A stretch of DNA of 55,001 nt from Oscillospiraceae bacterium (GTDB lineage Bacteria; Bacillota; Clostridia; Oscillospirales; CAG-382), in the NCBI GenBank assembly GCA_015063785.1, contig SVTM01000017.1:1-55001 (forward strand), written 5' to 3'. Below are positions 47,243 through 55,001 of this stretch, piece after piece. A program made the translations under genes and the position numbers. The notes below the pieces were generated by a model. It did not search any database. It saw only the letters and a list, made by a program, of their open reading frames with translations, and was not told the origin of the DNA. Within the stretch, counting starts at the first letter, position 1; every line of letters starts with the position of its first letter.

Positions 47243-50002
47243 CTACGGCCCACCTTCTCTCTTTCTTTGACGCCTGCGCACAAAGCCTAAAAGGCCCGAA
47301 AGAAGGATAAGCGAAATGCCGACGTTATAATAGCCCGACGTTCCGCTGCCTCCAGTGGCAGGAAGTCTGTATGTTCCGAGATATTGGTTGACCATGTCAA
47401 TAGAAAGCGTCTCGTTTTGAGCAATGCGATGGGACGACATCGCCCCGCCGATCATACCAAAGCAGACGTCGCAGTTTTCCTGCGAGGTGTCGCAGAAAAC
47501 AATATAGTGTGCGGTTTTGTCGGCGCGATATCCGCTGACCGAGCTTATCTGCTTTATGTAATAAAGGCTGTGGGGCTTTATCATACGGTTCGAAAGATAC
47601 GCTTTTCCGTCGTCATCGGTGTGTGCCGAAACCACAAGATCGCCGTTTCCCGCAAAAAGTCCGAACAGCGCACCCGAAATGGGAGCGTTTGTGCCGCTGT
47701 GATCTTCGGTCAGCACAACGCTTACCGAATATTCATGCGGTGTTTGCCCGTCCGACAAAGATGCGGGCATTGTCACACTGTCGGTGCAGACAATTTCTTT
47801 TTCAAAAAGCTCGCAGGATGCAACGATTTCGTGATCGGTTTCCTCGGTGGTATCGGTCTGTGACACAAGAGAGAAATCCATGTCAAAAGACGAGCTTTGA
47901 AGATCGGGGATCTCGATTTTTATCGTGTATTTTTCCGCATCGAACGAGAAAACGTAGTCATCGCCCGCGGTAAGCGAACGGTGGGTGCCGTCGGCGTTCT
48001 TTGCCGTCATACGCAGTGAGCCTGCAAGGTACAAAAGTCCGTCGGTGTCAACCGTCAGCACAAAGGGTTTGTCAGAACGCAGGGCGAGGTGGCTTTCGTT
48101 TATCGAAATCGTACCTGTTGCGCCATCGCCGCTCTGCCCGTCGGGAGGAGTAACGGAAAATCTGAAAATATCGGGGATCTCAACCGAAACTGATGTTGAC
48201 GCCGAAACGTTTTCAAAATTTTCGCCGCCCTGTTCGGGCTCTTCGGTTTCGGTTTCGGTTTCGGTTTCCGTTTCTGTTTCTGTTTCGCCGTGGGCTTTTG
48301 CGGCAAGCTGTTCTGTAAGGTCAACCTGCGTCACCACCGAAAAGTTTCTTGCGGCAGGATCGCTTATCAGATCGTGTCCGTCGCGGGCAAAATGCAGCTG
48401 CAACACCGCATCCTTGCCGATATTTCCGCTCGTGCAATATTGCGAATCGGAAATCCGCGTGGTGCACGCGCCCTCACCGCAGGTGCAGAGCGTGCCGATG
48501 TGCAGGATAAAGCCGTTTTGCGTTTCCTCCGCAAGGTATACAAAGCGGGTATCCTCCCCTGCCTCGTCGGGCGGTTTTGCAAGGTGGGTCATTCCGTCTG
48601 CCGTATCAATGGTAACGCTTGTGAAACGGGTGAAAAACGGGGGTGGCATTGCAAGCTCGTTTCGGTCGGTATCAGCAAGGTGCATATTCACCGCAAGCGT
48701 TATGCCGCCACCTTCGGCGATGTACGGAATATCCGCCGTTATTGCCCAGTGGAAACTGCCGTCGATGGGATCAAATCGTCCCTGCGCTGCAACATTTGGT
48801 ATCGCAGGAGCTTCGGGTTCGCCCGTATCTTCGGGCTGACCCGTGTCATCGGGTTCGCCCGTGTCTTCGGGCTCGTCCGTGTCTTCGGGTTCGCCCGTGT
48901 CTTCGGGTTGACCCGTGTCTTCGGGTTCGCCCGTGTCTTCGGGTTGACCCGTGTCATCGGGTTCGTCCGTGTCTTCGGGTTCGTCCGTGTCTTCGGGTTG
49001 TTCTTCGTCTATGTTTTCGGTTATTTTTTCGGGTTCTTCAAATTCTTCGGGTTCTTCAAATTCTTCGGGTTCTTCGGATTGCTCGGTTTTCTCGGTTTCT
49101 TCGGTTTCCTCGGTTTCTTCGGTTTCCTCGGTTTCTTCGGTTTCTTCGGTTTCTTCGGTTTCTTCGGGAGAACCGCGTATCAGACCAAAGCCGTTTATCA
49201 GCTCGTCGGTGTCTGTTGTTTCAACGATCGCCACGGTGTTTTCGACATCGCCCATGATCACCTGCAAAGTGTGTCCGTAAATTGCGGAAACGATGCCCAC
49301 AGTGTTATCTCCGAAAAATACAAGATCGCCAAGCTGCGGACTGTAATCTTCGGGATATGAAAGCCTGCCCGCATCCTCCCACGCAAGCATCATGGTATCT
49401 GCGCCGGTGTTGAAAAGCTGTGCGTCGTCAAAGCCCGAATAATTAAGGCAGAACGAAACGAACAATGCCGACCAGTCGCTGTACGGGATTCCGTACCATT
49501 CGCCATAGCGGGTGTAGCCGCGGCGAACGCCGTCGTCATCCACAACAAAGTTTTGCTCGCTTTCGGAATATCCGATCTGCGACCGCGCCACGGCAAGCAG
49601 ATCTTCGGGGAGATCGCCCGTGGCAAAGCCGTCGAACATTTCCTGCCAGTCAAGCCTGCTTTCCACGTCGGCGTTTTCGTCAGAATAACATCCGATGGTG
49701 TGGACGTGCTCGGGCTTTTCGCACAACTGCTCGGTTATGTAGCAGGTTTCGTCATGTATATGCTCTTGATCGGTGCTTTCTTCTTCGCACACAAGAGTTT
49801 GTATCATACATTCTTCCGAATGCGTGTGTTCTTCTATTCTGCAATCGGCGTCTCCGACAAGCGTTATGCCGGGACGTCGCAGAACCCAGAAAACCCAGAG
49901 CGAAACGATAACCGAAAAGACCAGCAAAAAGGTGGTCAGACGTAAAAAACGTCTTTTATCATTCTGCAATTTTTGCAGACTTTCGCTCAAAGTATCGTGC
50001 AA
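47243..50002 (-). CDS. LPXTG surface protein with inactive CHAP-like domain, His/Cys repeats and Glu-rich linker
   Basis: The protein has 919 residues. The TTG start follows the strongest ribosome site in the window (AAAGGAGGGG). An internal membrane helix (~22-45, uncleaved looking) precedes three HxH-xxx-C units (EHTHSEEC, EHIHDETC, EHVHTIGC). Next is a CHAP/NlpC-P60-like domain (~130-275): YTRYGEWYGIPYSDWSALFV and LGDLVFFGDNTVGIVS, but the catalytic Cys is Ser178 and the catalytic His position is Thr234. A long EET/PEDTGEP repeat linker follows, then a beta-rich region with ETETET, a CnaB domain near the end (YSVSVVLTEDHSGTNAPISG), and the anchor LPATG at 880-884. It is probably a large fibrous pilus-associated protein, not an active hydrolase. 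Confidence 0.8.
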   Translation of the reverse strand: MHDTLSESLQKLQNDKRRFLRLTTFLLVFSVIVSLWVFWVLRRPGITLVGDADCRIEEHTHSEECMIQTLVCEEESTDQEHIHDETCYITEQLCEKPEHVHTIGCYSDENADVESRLDWQEMFDGFATGDLPEDLLAVARSQIGYSESEQNFVVDDDGVRRGYTRYGEWYGIPYSDWSALFVSFCLNYSGFDDAQLFNTGADTMMLAWEDAGRLSYPEDYSPQLGDLVFFGDNTVGIVSAIYGHTLQVIMGDVENTVAIVETTDTDELINGFGLIRGSPEETEETEETEETEETEETEETEETEKTEQSEEPEEFEEPEEFEEPEKITENIDEEQPEDTDEPEDTDEPDDTGQPEDTGEPEDTGQPEDTGEPEDTDEPEDTGEPDDTGQPEDTGEPEAPAIPNVAAQGRFDPIDGSFHWAITADIPYIAEGGGITLAVNMHLADTDRNELAMPPPFFTRFTSVTIDTADGMTHLAKPPDEAGEDTRFVYLAEETQNGFILHIGTLCTCGEGACTTRISDSQYCTSGNIGKDAVLQLHFARDGHDLISDPAARNFSVVTQVDLTEQLAAKAHGETETETETETETETEEPEQGGENFENVSASTSVSVEIPDIFRFSVTPPDGQSGDGATGTISINESHLALRSDKPFVLTVDTDGLLYLAGSLRMTAKNADGTHRSLTAGDDYVFSFDAEKYTIKIEIPDLQSSSFDMDFSLVSQTDTTEETDHEIVASCELFEKEIVCTDSVTMPASLSDGQTPHEYSVSVVLTEDHSGTNAPISGALFGLFAGNGDLVVSAHTDDDGKAYLSNRMIKPHSLYYIKQISSVSGYRADKTAHYIVFCDTSQENCDVCFGMIGGAMSSHRIAQNETLSIDMVNQYLGTYRLPATGGSGTSGYYNVGISLILLSGLLGFVRRRQRKREGGP

Positions 50003-50045
50003 TATCTCCCCTCCTTTCCGAAAAGATCTGCACTCATCGGTTTTT

Positions 50046-50687
50046 TCAGTTTACAAAACCAATGCGAGACATAGGCCAGACCCTGACAAAGATCTTTCCT
50101 ATTATATCTTCTATTTTGATGGTGCCGATAACAGAGTTTCGGCTGTCAACAGAATTTGTGCGCTGATCGCCCAGGACAAAATAGCTTGCCGCAGGGACAA
50201 CGTACGGAAATTGCAGATCGCAATCACCAAGGGATTTTTCAAGGACGTACGGTTCTTCGAGCATCTGCTCGTTTACATACACGTTGCCCTTGCCGTCGAT
50301 AACAACGGTTTCCTCGGGAAGAGCAATAACTCTTTTCAGCAATATCTTGCCCTGATAATAAAACGCCACAAGATCGCCTCTTTTAAGGCTGTTGGTCTTG
50401 AAAAGCACCACGATCTCGTCGTGTTCAAGAGTTGGCGACATACTGTCGCCCGATATCTGCAAGATCGGCAAAAACAGAGTGGTAACAAGAACGGCAATTG
50501 CCGCCACCACCACCAGCACCGAAAGAGTTCCGCGCAGAGCACGGCGATAATATTTGCCGCGGCGCAGACGTTTTCGTTCGGTTTCCACCGCCTCGATGGA
50601 CGGAACGCCGACGTCTTCTCTTTTTTCGCACAAATCCGAAGTGTCACCCATCGCGGTCTTTTTTTCGCCGTTTTGCGTGTCACCCAT
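50046..50687 (-). CDS. lepB: Signal peptidase I
   Basis: The protein has 213 residues. After a ~45-residue cytosolic N-terminus comes a membrane helix (TLSVLVVVAAIAVLVTTLFL). The catalytic Ser82 is in QISGDSMSPTL and the general-base Lys118 in GKILLKRVIALPEE; YFVLGDQRTNSVDSRNSVIG is the conserved box E. It cleaves signal peptides; in pilus operons a dedicated signal peptidase processes or assists pilin maturation. It lies between a coiled-coil gene and the LPXTG gene. AGGGGTG precedes the ATG. Confidence 0.93.
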   Translation of the reverse strand: MGDTQNGEKKTAMGDTSDLCEKREDVGVPSIEAVETERKRLRRGKYYRRALRGTLSVLVVVAAIAVLVTTLFLPILQISGDSMSPTLEHDEIVVLFKTNSLKRGDLVAFYYQGKILLKRVIALPEETVVIDGKGNVYVNEQMLEEPYVLEKSLGDCDLQFPYVVPAASYFVLGDQRTNSVDSRNSVIGTIKIEDIIGKIFVRVWPMSRIGFVN

Positions 50688-50696
50688 TTTTATGCG

Positions 50697-51182
50697 TCAC
50701 CCCTTTTTCAGCTGATCGGGCTTTTTGTTTTTTGCATTTTTGACAAAGCCCGAAAAAAGATCGAAAATCTTAAAGATGCCGCAACGTTTTTTGCCGCATT
50801 TTCGGTCATTTGCGCCATATCCCAGGGAAATGGTTATCTTTTTGATCTTTCTTGTATTCTTTTTCGGTTTTTGCGTTTTCGTTTTCGCAGGGACAGGCTT
50901 TCTTCGGTCTTCGTCGGGCAGAGGATATCTTGCACGCACCTCGTCAAGATAAATATCCGCCGCCTCCTGCGCCGTGTTGAAGATATCTGTGATAAGCAGA
51001 GCCGCCTCGGCAATAGAACCTGCTTTTTCAGCCTTGATCTTTTTGTCGTTGAGAGCGATTTCAAGAGAGCTTACGCGTTCGGACAGCGACTGCTCGTTCC
51101 TTTTCATCTGATAAATAACCTCTATCAGCTCACTGCGCTTCAACCTTTTAAGGTCTTTTTCCTTGTTCTTTTTTTCCTTCAA
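50697..51182 (-). CDS. Small coiled-coil protein, first gene of pilus operon
   Basis: The protein has 161 residues with a TTG start behind GAAGGG. The first ~75 residues are a predicted coiled coil (LKRSELIEVIYQMKRNEQSL ... SLEIALNDKKIKAEKAGSIA), followed by EAALLITDIFNTAQEAADIY, a pattern resembling unannotated Clostridia proteins that accompany pilus and surface-protein operons. The C-terminus is strongly basic (Lys-rich). No signal peptide or membrane helix. It may be a cytosolic DivIVA-like scaffold that places assembly at the membrane; this is inference. Confidence 0.65.
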   Translation of the reverse strand: MKEKKNKEKDLKRLKRSELIEVIYQMKRNEQSLSERVSSLEIALNDKKIKAEKAGSIAEAALLITDIFNTAQEAADIYLDEVRARYPLPDEDRRKPVPAKTKTQKPKKNTRKIKKITISLGYGANDRKCGKKRCGIFKIFDLFSGFVKNAKNKKPDQLKKG

Positions 51183-51340
51183 ACGGGATCCCTTCTTTCT
51201 GAAAGACAGATCTTTCGCTTCATTTGCGATTTTTCACCGCAAAAAACAAAGATCAATTCTTTGCATCGGGCAAAAATATCATTATGAACGTATGATTCTT
51301 TAAGCCGGAATAATGCGATTTGATGTTTATGTTAAAATCC

Positions 51341-51380
51341 GTATACCCAATGGGGGCACTACCCCACTTTTAGCGTATAC
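51341..51380 (-). promoter_or_regulatory. Structured leader/operator of the pilus operon
   Basis: Two GTATAC palindromes (51341-51346, 51375-51380) flank a TGGGG-gcacta-CCCCA hairpin (51351-51366). It lies just downstream of the predicted transcription start, so it could be an operator or a folded RNA leader. The following ~155 bases to the first gene show nothing clear. Confidence 0.5.
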
Positions 51381-51387
51381 CTTATTG

Positions 51388-51417
51388 ATTATAGTCCATG
51401 CTAAGTATATCACGCAA
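51388..51417 (-). promoter_or_regulatory. Promoter of the pilus operon
   Basis: On the minus strand: -35 TTGCGT (51412-51417), 18-base spacer, -10 TATAAT (51388-51393). The expected start near 51380 gives a ~200-base leader before the coiled-coil gene. Confidence 0.55.
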
Positions 51418-51570
51418 ATTTTCATTTTTCAAGCTTTTTTCCGCAAAAAATCACAATAAGTTCACAATAGGGAGTAAAATGTGTAATAAATTATTGATTA
51501 TTTTATTGATTATTCGGCCAAAATGCTCCTTTTGTTCATATTTTGTACAAAAGCAGGCGGTGTTTTCCCG

Positions 51571-51600
51571 AAAAAAAGAACGGAGTGCCAACCACTCCGT
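51571..51600 (-). terminator. Terminator of the glycosidase-like gene
   Basis: ACGGAGTG and CACTCCGT pair over 8 bp around CCAAC; on the minus strand a TTCTTTTTTT tract follows. It lies 18 bases past the stop at 51619. Between here and the pilus promoter (51418-51570) is AT-rich sequence with a repeated TTATTGATTATT-like phrase and no gene. Confidence 0.88.
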
Positions 51601-51618
51601 CCTTTTCTGTTTTGAAAC

Positions 51619-53184
51619 TTATATATTTTCGATCTCTATCCACAATATTTTTGCTGTTTCTGCCGACACGTTTTTTATGGATATCCGCATTTCCTTTGAA
51701 GAAACCACCCCGTCGGGCACGGCAAAGGCAAAAACGTGCGGTGCCGCCTGGGATATGGCATAGATAAACTCGCCCTTTGTGCCTATCTCGTTTTCGGGAA
51801 CGTAGCCGAAGCCGTCGTACACCTTTTCCCTTCTGCCGCTCAAAGATCTGCCGTCAATATCCACCGACACTGCCCCGTCGGCATCGCAGCCCACGACTAT
51901 CTTGCAAAGTCCGAAAGGCTTTTTGGGCGTGTACGAAAATTCATAGCTTTCGCAAGGTGGAAGAAGAATGGGGTATCTGTCGTTCGAAAGTCCCATGTGC
52001 ACTGTTCTTCTGGGCAAGCCATCGCCTTCTTTCGCCGCCTTTATGCGCTCGGCAAAGCAGTTTTTCAGATATGCCTTTTCGCCGTCGGCGACAAATTCAA
52101 ACGAGCTTGTGCCGTTTTCTTCAAAGAAATTGAAAAGATAGACCCCGTCTGCCCCCCTTGACAAACATTCGCTTGCAAAACCGCGGACAAGGGCCGGATT
52201 CATGGCAATGCTGTATTTGTAAACGCAGGATATGCCCCAGTCCGTTCCGCAAAAAAGCTTGTAGGCGTTGTTGGCGGTGTTTTTTTCCGCAATGTTTTTT
52301 CGCCATTGTGCCACCGGCATTTCAAAGTTTGCGGGGGTGTAAAAATTTTCGATGGTAACCATATCCACACATCCGTCGGCAATCCACCTGCAAACGTCTG
52401 TGCCGTTTCCAAGCACCTCTTTAGGGTCGGGCAAAACGCGCACGGCAAGCGAGATATCCTTGTTGTAGCTGTCAATAAGCGCGCGGACAGAGCGCATATA
52501 GCCGTTTAAGATTTCAAGATCTCCCCTTTTTTCTTTGGGAAGCAAAGTCGGAAAACGAAGCCAATCGAGCTCGATGCCATCGAAGGTGTAGTTTTCGAGC
52601 AGCTCTTTTATGTATTGATAAAAATAGTTTTGTACCGCTTTTTGCGAATAGTCGAGTTGTACGCCGTCGTGAAGAATGGTGTGCTTGCTGCCGTCCTTGA
52701 GAGCAAAGCTTGAATTTATGGCAGGATCGTTCGGATGGTGTCCGTCGTTCATACGCAGCGACAAAAAGACTTTGCAGCCTTTTTCTCTGATATATTCGGT
52801 AAGAACAGCATAAATATCCACGCCGTTTTTCAAAAGAACAGATGCGCAGGCAAAAAAGGTGACAAAATATTTTGAAACACAGCTCGACGTACAGTTTGGC
52901 GTTTTTTTCGTCTTGCCGTCCGGCCCTCTCACGGCAAAGCCGTCATCGTCGGTTTCGATATTGTAAAGAAAACTGTCAAAAACCTCCGACGGGGTGAGCG
53001 CTCTGCGATAACATACGTTCAAAAGCACAATGTCGGGCTTTGCATCAAGATATTTGTCTACGTATTCTTTTATGATACGCACACTGTTTTCGCGCGAAAG
53101 ATCTCCCCCCGCATTGTGCTCGATGGCAAGAAAAAGACCGTCGGCAGGAATGTTTACAGCAAGGGCATTTTCGTTACGTTTCAT
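51619..53184 (-). CDS. Putative TIM-barrel glycoside hydrolase-like protein
   Basis: The protein has 521 residues from the ATG behind AAAGGCGG; upstream in-frame codons to 53325 are discounted. The first ~400 residues resemble hypothetical glycosyl-hydrolase (GHL/GH10-like) barrels: VFLSLRMNDGHHPNDPA, then YTFDGIELDWLRFPTLLP, where Glu205 and Asp207 sit at the end of a barrel strand, VDMVTIENFYTPANF and SRGADGVYLFNFFEENG. The C-terminal ~120 residues look like a beta sandwich. No signal peptide, so it acts inside the cell or its export is unrecognised. The substrate is unknown. A dispersed-repeat copy lies immediately upstream. Confidence 0.7.
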   Translation of the reverse strand: MKRNENALAVNIPADGLFLAIEHNAGGDLSRENSVRIIKEYVDKYLDAKPDIVLLNVCYRRALTPSEVFDSFLYNIETDDDGFAVRGPDGKTKKTPNCTSSCVSKYFVTFFACASVLLKNGVDIYAVLTEYIREKGCKVFLSLRMNDGHHPNDPAINSSFALKDGSKHTILHDGVQLDYSQKAVQNYFYQYIKELLENYTFDGIELDWLRFPTLLPKEKRGDLEILNGYMRSVRALIDSYNKDISLAVRVLPDPKEVLGNGTDVCRWIADGCVDMVTIENFYTPANFEMPVAQWRKNIAEKNTANNAYKLFCGTDWGISCVYKYSIAMNPALVRGFASECLSRGADGVYLFNFFEENGTSSFEFVADGEKAYLKNCFAERIKAAKEGDGLPRRTVHMGLSNDRYPILLPPCESYEFSYTPKKPFGLCKIVVGCDADGAVSVDIDGRSLSGRREKVYDGFGYVPENEIGTKGEFIYAISQAAPHVFAFAVPDGVVSSKEMRISIKNVSAETAKILWIEIENI

Positions 53185-53637
53185 TTTTTCACCGCCTTTA
53201 TGTTTTTTGTTGCCGCAAAGCAACACAATCAGCTGACCGCAGGTAAATTTAGCTGCAATGCAATTCGACCAACTAAACTTCGTTAAATTCATTATACCAC
53301 GCGGTTTTGAAAAAGTAAATATCAAGTATAAATCCCCTTATTTTACGCATACTAACACCGTCACAAAAATGAAATAAGCAGAACTATGCGCCTCCGTGAG
53401 GACGACTCATTATATACCTCATTGTTACATACACCGAAACCCTAGTAAATACAGGTGTTTGCGGCACTTTTTGATACGTCCACAGAGGGGTCTAAAACGA
53501 GTTTTAAGACACTTTTGTGGCATACGGGTGGGATCTATAAAAGGAAAATGGCAATCTGATTGATTTCAGGTTGCTTTTTCTTTTGCAGTTAAAAGCAGAA
53601 TATTTGTGAAAATACACAAAATTATTGAAAGTGAATA
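53185..53637. other. Gene-free junction region
   Basis: No convincing gene. It contains the CAGCTGACCGCAGGT element (53230-53254, 24 of 25 bases matching 8145-8169) followed by AT-rich sequence. From about 53330 base composition becomes markedly more AT-rich. Minus-strand reading gives a short open stretch ending near 53381 that could be a gene remnant, but I could not assign it. Confidence 0.55.
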
Positions 53638-53666
53638 TTGACTTTTGAAAATGTGTATGATATAAT
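53638..53666 (+). promoter_or_regulatory. Promoter of the AAA ATPase gene
   Basis: TTGACT (53638-53643), 17-base spacer, TATAAT (53661-53666). A GTGTAAAAATACAC palindrome lies between it and the gene at about 53680-53693 and could be an operator. Confidence 0.75.
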
Positions 53667-53717
53667 TGAAACTGTAAAAGTGTAAAAATACACAGATTTC
53701 TTGAAAGAGGTATTGCT

Positions 53718-55001
53718 ATGATTGAGAGAAAGAAATATCTTGATAAACTTATCAGCAAAAAAGAAAATGGACTTGTCAAGGTTATTACGGGTATCCGTAG
53801 ATGCGGCAAATCATATCTTCTTTTCAATATATACAAGGAATATCTTATTTCCATTGGTGTATCCGAGGACTGCATAATTGAACTTGCTCTTGATGATGAC
53901 GAGAACATAAAATACCGTAATCCGCTTGAACTCGGAGAGTATCTCCGTTCCCTTACGGCAGATAAGAGCAAGACCTATTACATCTTCCTTGACGAGATAC
54001 AGAAAGTAGTTTCTATTCAAAATCCGTATATCAAGGATGTTGAAGATAAAATCGGATTTGTAGATGTTCTCCTTGGTCTTATGAAACACGACAACATAGA
54101 CGTCTATGTAACAGGCAGTAACTCCAAAATGCTCTCTTCTGACATCCTTACCGAGTTCCGCGGCAGAGGTGACGAGATAAGAGTTAATCCATTGTCTTTC
54201 AGCGAGTTCTACAATGCCTATGAAGGTGATAAGAGAGATGCTTGGCAGGAGTACTACACCTATGGAGGATTACCTCTTGTAATGAAAAAACAAGGGCATG
54301 AAGATAAAGCAAAATACCTTCAAACCCTGTTTGACAAAATCTATTTAAGCGACATTATGGAGCGAAATAAGATACTCCATGAAAAGTCAGTGCTTGATGA
54401 TATATTGAACATTGTTTCCTCTTCAATCGGTTCTCTCACCAATGCAGGAAACATTGCAAAAACCTTTAAAAGCAACCGCCAAATAAACATTGATAATGCG
54501 ACAGTCGGAAGATACCTTGATTTGTTTATAGATGCATTTATGCTCTATAAGGCAGACCGATACGATGTCAAAGGCAGAAAGTATATCGGTTCTCCTTTGA
54601 AGTACTATTTTAGTGATGTTGGACTTCGTAATGCAAGATTGCAGTTCAGACAGATGGAAGAAAATCACATTATGGAAAACATCATCTACAATGAACTGAT
54701 TTGCAGAGAATTTAATGTTGATGTTGGTGTGGTTGAATACTTCTACCGTGGTGATGACGGCAAGAGCAAAAGAGCAAATCTTGAAATCGATTTTATTGCC
54801 AATAAAGGAAGTCAGAAATACTATATTCAGTCAGCACTTACCGTTTCGGATGAAGATAAGCGTGAGCAAGAAATTCGCTCTCTTAACCGTGTTGGTGATT
54901 CGTTCAAGAAGATTGTTGTTGTTAAGGACAACATCATTCCGTGGCATGATGAAAACGGCATTTACTATATCGGCATTGAAAAGTTCTTGCTTGATGAAAA
55001 T
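53718..55001 (+). CDS. AAA_14/DUF4143 family ATPase (3' truncated by window edge)
   Basis: The frame is open for 428 codons to the window end without a stop. The ATG follows AAAGAGG. Walker A GIRRCGKS is at residues 25-32 (VKVITGIRRCGKSYLLF), Walker B at YYIFLDEIQKV, then VYVTGSNSKMLSSDILTEFRG and RVNPLSFSEFYNAY, the signature of this family of ATPases with a C-terminal nuclease-like DUF4143 region (NLEIDFIANKGSQKYYIQ). Function is unknown; members are common in mobile and accessory regions. Codon use (AAT, GAT, CTT, AGA) is more AT-rich than in the window's other genes, consistent with separate acquisition. Confidence 0.9.
   Translation, partial: MIERKKYLDKLISKKENGLVKVITGIRRCGKSYLLFNIYKEYLISIGVSEDCIIELALDDDENIKYRNPLELGEYLRSLTADKSKTYYIFLDEIQKVVSIQNPYIKDVEDKIGFVDVLLGLMKHDNIDVYVTGSNSKMLSSDILTEFRGRGDEIRVNPLSFSEFYNAYEGDKRDAWQEYYTYGGLPLVMKKQGHEDKAKYLQTLFDKIYLSDIMERNKILHEKSVLDDILNIVSSSIGSLTNAGNIAKTFKSNRQINIDNATVGRYLDLFIDAFMLYKADRYDVKGRKYIGSPLKYYFSDVGLRNARLQFRQMEENHIMENIIYNELICREFNVDVGVVEYFYRGDDGKSKRANLEIDFIANKGSQKYYIQSALTVSDEDKREQEIRSLNRVGDSFKKIVVVKDNIIPWHDENGIYYIGIEKFLLDEN

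Noticed and set aside
49773..51287. Plus-strand open frame (504 codons) opposite the signal peptidase and coiled-coil genes
   Set aside because: Runs across three real genes in the other strand; no motif.
53381..53500. Minus-strand fragment resembling the end of a recombinase gene
   Set aside because: Too short, no motif I could confirm, no start signal.

Overview
The window reads as a chromosomal piece of a low-to-mid GC Gram-positive anaerobe, most likely an uncultured member of the Clostridia (gut or rumen type). The grounds are the gdpP-rplI-dnaB-tilS-ftsH core block, strong GGAGG ribosome binding sites, LPXTG surface proteins with a class C sortase, oxygen-sensitive glycyl radical enzymes and several AraC regulators beside sugar operons. 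No rRNA, tRNA, CRISPR array or complete insertion sequence was seen. I made no database search; all family names come from motifs and overall resemblance.

Layout. 1-8.1 kb: housekeeping block on the + strand (c-di-AMP phosphodiesterase fragment, ribosomal protein L9, replicative helicase, tRNA-Ile lysidine synthetase, FtsH, then a methyltransferase-like protein and a flavin reductase-like protein). 8.1-8.8 kb: gene-free mosaic of dispersed repeats. 8.8-23.2 kb: catabolic island with two glycyl radical enzyme (GRE) plus activase pairs, each divergent from an AraC regulator, interleaved with an FAD oxidoreductase, galE, a KDG kinase/KDPG aldolase pair with its own AraC regulator, and an asparaginase. 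23.3-26.3 kb: a membrane-anchored TIR-domain protein with a long extracytoplasmic repeat region.

27.4-35.4 kb: a seven-gene operon, divergent from an AraC regulator, encoding a GlcD-type FAD dehydrogenase, an Fe-S protein, a class II aldolase, a PfkB kinase, an IolB-like isomerase, an FGGY kinase and a single-chain ETF beta-alpha fusion. It looks like a coherent sugar/polyol/sugar-acid route that matches no pathway I can name, and it is my main candidate for an undescribed system. 35.4-37.6 kb: dispersed repeats on both sides of a secreted SLH protein. 37.6-40.6 kb: nagB-like and nagA genes with an AraC regulator.

40.6-51.2 kb: an eight-gene pilus operon on the - strand (coiled-coil protein, signal peptidase, LPXTG protein with a catalytically dead CHAP-like domain, major pilin, sortase C, IPKTG CnaB protein, a sortase-like protein without catalytic residues, thioester-domain adhesin). 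51.6-53.2 kb: a TIM-barrel glycosidase-like protein. From about 53.2 kb the sequence becomes AT-richer and ends inside an ATPase gene of the AAA_14/DUF4143 type, probably acquired separately.
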